DNA of 64,000 bases, taken from positions 13,710,501 to 13,774,500 of the forward strand of contig BSBN01000254.1 of assembly GCA_027924645.1 (NCBI GenBank), read 5' to 3'. Positions 58,281 to 64,000 of the stretch are shown here, in pieces. The stretch is from Cunninghamia lanceolata. Taxonomy: Eukaryota; Streptophyta; Pinopsida; Cupressales; Cupressaceae. Below the pieces are notes generated by a model. The model made no database searches, was not told the origin of the DNA, and saw only the letters and a program-made list of their open reading frames with translations. Position 1 is the first letter of the stretch, and every line of letters starts with the position of its first letter. Position numbers and translations under genes: made by a program.

Positions 58281-58812
58281 ACCTAAGAAAGGAGAATCAT
58301 TGGTAATGAGGAGAGCACTATTTCAAAAAGAGATAAATGAGGAACCATCACAGAGGAAAAGTCTGTTCAAAACTAGATGCAAATCTGGAGGTAAGTGTTG
58401 TAAAGTTGTATTTGATAGTGGTAGTTCAGATAACCTAGTTTTAGAAGAAATGGTGACTAAGCTGAAGTTGGAAAGATTAAAACACCCTAAGCCCTATTAG
58501 ATAGCATGGATTCAAGATGATCATAAGGTACTGGTAAGTGAACAATGTTTGGTGAATTTTCATATTGGATCTTATCATGATGAACTCTTGTGTGATATTA
58601 TGCATATGGATGTTTGTCATATCTTGTTGGGTAGACCTTGGCAGTATGATAGAAAATTTGTACATGATGGGAGAAAGAACATATATACTATAATAGCAAA
58701 TGGGAAAAGAATTACTTTGATTGCTTTGGAAGATAATCCTAAAGATGTGGTATGTGGAAATGCTAGAATCTATTTGGTAGATGGAAGGAAATTTTTGGAT
58801 GGTTTGAAATAG
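58281..58812 (+). pseudogene. Chromovirus protease
   Basis: CKVVFDSGSSDNLVLEEMV (58410 region) holds the D-S-G active site; a stop follows HPKPY at 58498-58500; then NFHIGSYHDELLCDIMHMD and ILLGRPWQYDRKFVHDG. Closely related to the protease of the inserted gag-protease element. Confidence 0.82.
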
Positions 58813-58818
58813 AAAAGT

Positions 58819-59831
58819 ATGTGTTATGCCTTGATTCCTAAAAATCTTGAAATATTGAAGAGAGAGACTAAACCAGAGGAGATAAGAGAGTTGCTAACAG
58901 AGTACGAAGACATCATATCAGACAATGTACTTGATGGATTACCACCTATAAGGAGTATCAGTCATCACATGGACCTTATACCGGGAGCAAGTTTGCCTAA
59001 CAAAGAAGCACATAGAATGACACCGACAGAGAATGAAGAACTGAATAGACAGATACAAGAGTTGTTGAGGAAAGGTTTGATCAGAGAAAGTTTGAGTCCT
59101 TGTGCAATACCTGCAGTGCTAGCACCAAAGAAGGATAGAGAATGGAGAATGTGTACTGATTTCAGGTCAATAAACAGGATCACAGTTAAGTATAGATTTC
59201 CTGTACCTAGGATGGATGATATCATGGATTGTTTGAGTACAGCAACATATTTCACAAAGATAGAATTGAAGAGTGGAAATAATCAAATCAGAATCAGAGA
59301 AGGTAGTGAATGGAAGACTTCTTTTAAGACAAATGAAGGATTGTATGAGAGGTTAGTGATGCCTTTTGGATTGACAAATGCACTGAGTACTTTCATGAGG
59401 TTGATGAATGAAGTCTTCAAGAAATTCTTTAGTAAGTTTGTTATTGTATACTTGGATGATATTCTGATTTTTAGTAAAATAAAAGAACATTGTGGCATAT
59501 TAGACAAGTTTTGCAGAGGTTGAGAGAGGATAAATTGTTGATAAACACCAAGAAATGTAGTTTCATGAAGGAAGAGCTAGTATATTTGTGATTTGTGATT
59601 TCTGTGAAAGGATTGAAGATGGACCTTGAGAAAGTGAAAGAAATTATTGAATGGCCTACACCAGAGAGCATTGGAGAGGTTAGATCATTTTATGGATTGG
59701 GTAGTCTCTATAGGAAGTTCATTCAAAATTTTAGTTCAATTTGCAACCCTATGACAGAGACAATGAAAGGTGATAGAAAAGATTTCAAGTGGACATCAAG
59801 AGTAGATAAAAGTTTTGAGTTGTTGAAGTAG
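58819..59831 (+). pseudogene. Chromovirus reverse transcriptase
   Basis: Open for 234 codons (58819-59523): HHMDLIPGASLPNKEAHRM, AVLAPKKDREWRMCTDFRSI, YFTKIELKSGNNQIRIREG, LVMPFGLTNALSTFMRLMN and intact YLDD at 59449-59460. A 1-nt frameshift near 59495 moves the frame for RQVLQRLREDKLLINTKKCS; a stop follows EELVYL; the connection continues as KIEWPTPES-type sequence (IIEWPTPESIGEVRSFYG). The best-preserved enzyme in this element. Confidence 0.9.
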
Positions 59832-59834
59832 AAA

Positions 59835-60235
59835 GTGATAGAGCAACCTGTTTTGACATTACCGGATTTCAATAAGGTATTTCAAGTCAATTGTGATGCT
59901 AGTGGAAATGCAATTGGAGCAGTGTTGAGTCAAGAAGGTAGACCTATAGCATATTTCTGTAAAAAATTGAATGATACAAGGAAAAGATATTTAGTTTATG
60001 ATCAAGAGTTATATGCCATAATTCAAGCCTTGAAGAAGTGGAGACATTACTTTTTGCCTAAGGAGTTTGTATTGTATACAGATCATCAAGCTTTGCAATA
60101 TTTGAATAGTCAAGGTAAGTTGAATTAGAGACATATGAGATGGGTAGAGTTCATGTAGAGTTATACTTTTGTGTTGAATCATAGGAGTGGAAAATCAAAC
60201 AAAGTTGTTGATGCCTTGAGTTGAAGAAGAAACTT
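59835..60235 (+). pseudogene. Chromovirus RNase H
   Basis: [39 protein letters not shown] and [10 protein letters not shown] give the D-E-D catalytic set. Stops at 60126-60128 (GKLN then stop), near 60158 and at about 60222 where Gln, Gln/Trp and Arg are expected. Confidence 0.85.
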
Positions 60236-60245
60236 ATTAACAGAG

Positions 60246-61430
60246 ATGAGAGTTGAAGTGTTGGGTTTTGATGAATTGAAGAATATGTATGAGGGAGATA
60301 CTGATTTTGCAAAATCTTGGAGAGCATGTAAGGAACCTGTTGTGACAGATAGAAGCAAGTGGTTGGACTATTTCATTCAAGAAGATATGTTGTTCAAAGG
60401 AAGTCAATTGTGCATACCTAGAAGTTTAATGAGGGATAATTTGATCAAGGAGAAGCATAGTGGTGGATTGGCAGGACATTTTGGTATTGATAAGAGAGTG
60501 GCTTTGGTAAGTGAAAATTACTTTTAGCCTTAGATACATAAGGATGTTCAGATATTTGTGCAGAGTGGTAGAGTTTGTCATGTTGCAAAAGGGAGTAGTC
60601 AAAACATTGGATTGTATAAACCTTTGACAATTCTGGAGAGACCTTGGGAAAACATATGCATGGATTTTGTAATGGGATTGCCTAAGACACATAGAGGATA
60701 TGATTCAATATTTGTAGTGGTTGATAGAGTTTTAAAGATGGCTCATTTCATACCTTGTAAGAAGACAGTTGATGATGTGCATGTAGCTGACCTATTTTTC
60801 AAGGAGATTGTGCAATTGCATGGATTACCTAAGAGCATATTTTCAGATAGAGACACAAAGTTTGTCGGATACATTTGGAGGACACTTGAGAAGAAGATGA
60901 AGATAGATTTGAAGTTTAGTTCTACTTTTAATCCACAGACAGATGGATAGACAGAGGTAATGAATAGGAGTTTGGGAAAGTTGTTGAGATGTTTAGTTGG
61001 AGATAAAGCTAGAATTTGGGATTTGATTCTTTCACAAGCAAATTTTGTATATAATTTAGTAAATAGGAGTACTGGAAGAACACCTTTTGAGATTGTTACT
61101 GGAGTGAATCCTCAAGGAGTAGCAGAATTAAGAGATATCAGTATGGAAGAAAAGAGGAGTACAGAGGTAGAAGAATTTGCTGACCATATGAAAATAGTGC
61201 ATAATAGGTGAAGAAGTATTTGGCGGATATGAATAATAAGTACAAAGAGAAGGCTGATGAGAAGAGAAGACATAAGGAATTTGAAGTTGGAGATGAAGTG
61301 ATGGTGTACTTGAGAAAAGAAAGACTTCCAGTTGGGACATATAACAAGTTGAAGATGAAGAAGTTTGGACCTTGTAGGATACTTAGGAAATTTGATTCAG
61401 GAAATGCATATGAAGTGGAATTACCATAGA
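60246..61430 (+). pseudogene. Chromovirus integrase
   Basis: HSGGLAGHFGIDK and VCHVAKG mark the HHCC domain (one Cys lost: VQSGRVCH). Core: WENICMDFVMGLPKTHRGYD (first Asp), IFSDRDTKFVG (second Asp), FNPQTDG then TAG (60948-60950) where the family always has Gln, then TEVMNRSLG with the Glu. C-terminal GPY/F-like part continues in another frame from 61208 ([40 protein letters not shown]). No other large deletions. Confidence 0.88.
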
Positions 61431-61534
61431 CATTGGGTATTTCACCTATTTTCAACATTGCAGATCTTCATTAGTATCATGAAGTAGAGTTTAGGGATAG
61501 TATGGAGGAAGACTTGAAAAGGCAGTTACCATAA

Positions 61535-61665
61535 CAAGCACTAGAGTAGATAGAAGACATTTTGGATAGTAGAGTTTGATGCAGTACTAGAGGAAGACAA
61601 TACAAAGAATAAATTATGAAGTGGAAAGGCAGACCAGAAGAAGATTCATCATAGATTTCTCAGGT
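61535..61665 (+). pseudogene. Chromodomain, three stops
   Basis: QALE-stop-IEDILDSRV-stop-CSTRGRQYKE-stop-IMKWKGRPEEDSS-stop-I is recognisable as the E-x-I-L-D-x-R ... Y-L-V-K-W-K-G-x-P-x-x-x-x-T-W chromodomain. Trp and Tyr/Gln positions have become stops. It recognises histone marks and targets integration in functional chromoviruses. Confidence 0.75.
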
Positions 61666-61739
61666 TGAGGTGGACCGTCTTGGTTCTCCCCTAGCCCTAG
61701 CAAAGTGAGGGTCTCACTTTTCCAATAATCTCAAATGTC

Positions 61740-62580
61740 TGATGCAGGAGCATCCCTAGTTCAAGAGCAATTCAGCATCAACCAAAAACATTTGCATTTA
61801 GTTTGTTTGCATTTTAGTTCTTTCAATTTTCCAGTTCAATTCAAAGCAGTTCAGTCAGAAGCAGTTTCATCTTGTGATCCAGTTTTGGTAATTGACACCT
61901 TGCGGATCTGGACTTAGTATCTACATTCATTCATCTACATCATATCAAGAATTCAAAGCATTTGGATTAGTTACCAGAAAGATATTGCTATTAGAAGATT
62001 AGTTGTTTTATCATAGTAGAGCATTCTAACAGTTCCTGATAACCAACTGAATGAGAAGTCTTGCGGATCATTTCTTGACTTGCAGATCTCAACGACACAT
62101 CATTCAATGTCCGTTGGTTCATGGCTAACCTTCCCCAAGGGTCCACACATTATTCCATTCATTTGAGGAAGTGTTTTATTCATTTAGGTCTAACCTATCT
62201 CTGAACACATTACAACTCTTCATTAGAGTTTGTGACCTTCCTTAGCTGACATGGAGGAATCTATTGGTCTAAAAATGATATGTATAAATGTAATAGATCC
62301 TTAGGAAAGTAGTTATCAAGATATTGACATAAGAAAGATCTGATACTTTAGATTTTGTGTGAAGGAGCTTCAAAGCTTTATCTTGTGCATGTATGTACTC
62401 AAGCCTTTGAGCCCTGGTTGTAAGCCTGTATGTTGCCGACCAAATTATATTTAAATTCTTTGATATAATGAATGATTGAATCTACATTTGTTCTATTTCT
62501 TGAGTTGTTTTTGTTGTGTTTACTCTTGCTACATGATCCAGATAGTTCATTCTGTGAACCCTCCTACCATGACTGCACCA
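61740..62580 (+). mobile_element. 3' LTR of the chromovirus
   Basis: TGATGCAGGAGCATCC ... GACTGCACCA, 841 bp, matching LTR copies 1 and 2. The preceding sequence lacks an obvious long purine run. Followed by the CAAAA duplication. Confidence 0.88.
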
Positions 62581-62585
62581 CAAAA

Positions 62586-63300
62586 GCCCCAGATAAGTTT
62601 AAAGCATTCAAAGTTATGGTTGAGAATGAAATGGATATGAAAGTCAAATGTTTGAGGTTTCACAAAGGTGGAGAGTCCACCTCCAATGAGTTTAACATGA
62701 TTTGTGAGAATGATGGAATAAAGAGGCATTTATCTACCCCTAGGACTCCTTAGCATAATGGAGTCTTGAAAGAAAGAATAGGACCGTTCAAGAAGCTGCA
62801 AGGACAATGATGAAAGAAGAAAATCTACCAAAAGTATAGTAGAGAGAAGCATTTCATATTGTTGTTTATATATTGAATAGAATGCAAGGAAGAGAAAACA
62901 ACACAAAGACTCCTTATGAGCTATGGTATGGAAGGATTCCTATTATCAAATACTTCACAGTGTTTGGAAGCAAATGCTACATCAAAAGAGATCAAGAAAA
63001 CTTAGGAAAGTTTAATGCAAGGTTTGATGAAGGTATCTTTCTTGGATATTCTACTAAAAGAAAAACTTACTGATGCTACAACAAGAGGCTAAGAAAAGTT
63101 GTTGAGAGTGCAAATATCAAGGTTGATGAAGACCTACAGAAGAATTCAGAGGTGAATGCATATGAATCAGATGCATCTTCTTGTAGAGAAAAAGAAAAAA
63201 TTAAGGAAAAAGAAGTGCAAATTGAAGAGGAATAAGCTCCAAAAAAAATTCCTAAAACCCCGAAGTATTTGCATAAGCATCATTCTGAAGAATTAGATCA
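62586..63300 (+). pseudogene. Copia integrase, C-terminal half
   Basis: KAPDKFKAFKVMVENEMDM, KCLRFHKGGESTSNEFNMI, CENDGIKRHLSTPRTP followed by TAG at 62751-62753 (Gln in the family, TPQQNG-type). Then frameshifts, NRMQGRENNTKTPYELWYGR, FGSKCYIKRDQENLGKFNAR and FLGYSTKRKTY, a TGA where CGA (Arg) is expected (63072), then YNKRLRKVVESANIKVDED. The catalytic Glu region is damaged. Confidence 0.88.
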
Positions 63301-63399
63301 TTGGTGACAAAAGCAAAGTTATACTAACAAGATAGAAATTTGTTGAAGAACAGGTAAGTCTATGTTTACTTTCTGAAGTTGAACCCAAAACAATGATTG

Positions 63400-63710
63400 A
63401 ACCATGCAAGGATGAGTATTAGATCAAGGCTATGGAAGAAGAACTAATGCAGATTGAAAAGAATTAGACTTGGGAACTTGTCCCAAGACCAACAGACAAA
63501 AATTTGATTGGAACTAAGTGGGTATTCCAAAACAAACTAAATGAGAATGAGAAGTGTTAAGAAACAAGGCAAGGTTTGTGTGTAAAGGCTAGTTACAAGT
63601 AGAAGGAATAGACTTTGAGGAAACATATGCTTTGGTGGCAAGAATGGAAGTCATCAGGATGTTTTTGGTTTTACAACATCTTGTTGCACACAAGTGTTGT
63701 GAATGAGGCA
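63400..63710 (+). pseudogene. Start of Copia reverse transcriptase
   Basis: Frameshifted pieces match the RT start: WELVPRP-like (LGTCPKTNRQKF in a shifted frame), WVFQNKLNENEKC, RNKARFVCKG and FEETYALVARMEVIRMFL. RT proper (palm, YVDD) is not reached before the LTR at 63711. Confidence 0.75.
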
Positions 63711-64000
63711 TATTGCAAATATGTGCCTATGATGTGTTGTCATTGATGTCAACATATCTCTTTTTCAGAGATAGTGAAGACAATGTTGTTCAGCAAAGTA
63801 GATTGCTCTGTATTTCTAGTGAGACGAAGATCGGAGTCTATAGATTTAAGAGTTTGTAGAGGATTGTCTAAAGTTGCTGTAGTTACAATTTGAGAGGTCT
63901 GCATGGAGGATTGGTGAAGTTATGGCCATCTAAGTAGAACCAGGTTTTGAAGTTGTTCAGAAGTAACAGAGTGACAGGAATTTGGTCCAGATTGCTCCAC
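63711..64000 (+). mobile_element. Beginning of an LTR, truncated by the window
   Basis: TATTGCAAATATGTGCC followed by TGTTGTCATTGATGTCAACA matches the start of the Copia LTR family at 17505, 25989 and 40391 (TG changed to TA). No polypurine tract precedes it, so it is more likely an insertion or a deletion junction than the 3' LTR of the Copia element. Confidence 0.7.

Larger units (their letters stand above)
47702..62580 (+). mobile_element. Chromovirus (Ty3/Gypsy) with chromodomain
   Basis: Flanked by perfect CAAAA duplications (47697-47701, 62581-62585). Unusual: three LTR copies, two in tandem at the left (47702-48523 and 48526-52011, the latter interrupted) and one at the right (61740-62580). 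PBS at 52014. Gag, protease, RT, RNase H, integrase and a C-terminal chromodomain follow in Gypsy order. All are broken. Contains a solo LTR (48720-51358) and a gag-protease element (53007-57931). Chromodomain, Met-tRNA PBS and RT type put it among chromoviruses; the exact clade is not resolved here. Confidence 0.88.
25989..63710 (+). mobile_element. Ty1/Copia element, split by two nests
   Basis: Pieces in order: 5' LTR 25989-27295 and 45662-45905; PBS 45908-45920; gag, zinc knuckle, protease and integrase N-terminal half to 47696; integrase C-terminal half 62586-63090; start of RT near 63470-63660. Integrase before RT is the Copia order. The gaps are the minus-strand Sirevirus-like element (27296-45661) and the chromovirus (47702-62580). 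The sequence right of the RT start is replaced at 63711 by another LTR, so no 3' LTR can be assigned within the window. Left flank TGAAA (25984-25988) is the candidate target duplication. Confidence 0.85.

Noticed and set aside
1..64000. CRISPR arrays, rRNA genes, bacterial-type operons
   Set aside because: None seen; direct repeats here are LTRs, LTR sub-repeats, polypurine tracts or microsatellites.

Overview
This is a stretch of plant nuclear DNA made almost entirely of nested, decayed LTR retrotransposons, with no intact host gene that I can recognise. Lineage: the Ty1/Copia, Tekay-like chromovirus and Tat-like Gypsy families, very long LTRs (0.8-4.5 kb) and old, deep nesting point to a seed plant with a very large genome. 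A conifer or other gymnosperm is my best guess, but the window alone does not prove it.

Layout. (1) 1-365 holds a possible minus-strand coding fragment. (2) About 540-2997 holds a broken, probably two-exon, transposase-like gene. (3) 3000-4421 is non-coding, ending in an orphan 321-bp minus-strand LTR with its primer-binding site (PBS). (4) 4422-8831 is the 3' half of a plus-strand Sirevirus-like Copia element: an extra 3' ORF, repeated polypurine tracts and a 1.49-kb 3' LTR. (5) 9792-24263 is a complete-length minus-strand Tekay-like chromovirus with TSD CCACC; a solo Copia LTR (17505-18717, TSD AAGGC) sits in its protease. (6) From 25989 to at least 63710 lies one plus-strand Copia element that has been repeatedly invaded.

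Nest inside that Copia element. Its 5' LTR (25989-27295 plus 45662-45905) is split by a minus-strand Sirevirus-like element (27296-45661). That element's Gag zinc-knuckle region is split by a plus-strand Tat-like Gypsy-derived non-autonomous element (32938-43760, TSD ATTGT/ATTGC), which itself carries a solo LTR (40391-41671). The Copia integrase is split at 47697-47701/62581-62585 (TSD CAAAA) by a plus-strand chromovirus with a chromodomain (47702-62580). That chromovirus contains a 2.64-kb solo LTR (48720-51358, TSD CATTC) and a minus-strand gag-protease-only element (53007-57931, TSD GTAAA). At 63711 another LTR begins and runs off the window.

Biology. The autonomous lineages supplied Gag, protease, RT, RNase H and integrase. 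Three elements (27296-45661, 32938-43760 and 53007-57931) lack RT and integrase and must have been mobilised in trans. Most premature stops that can be checked against invariant family residues are CAG/CAA, CGA or TGG codons changed by C-to-T or G-to-A transitions, as expected for old, heavily methylated DNA. The least decayed element is the gag-protease one at 53007-57931. The least explained sequences are the 3' ORF shared by the two Sirevirus-like elements, the G-patch-bearing frame of the 32938-43760 element, the tandem LTR pair at 47702-52011 and the transposase-like gene at the left end.
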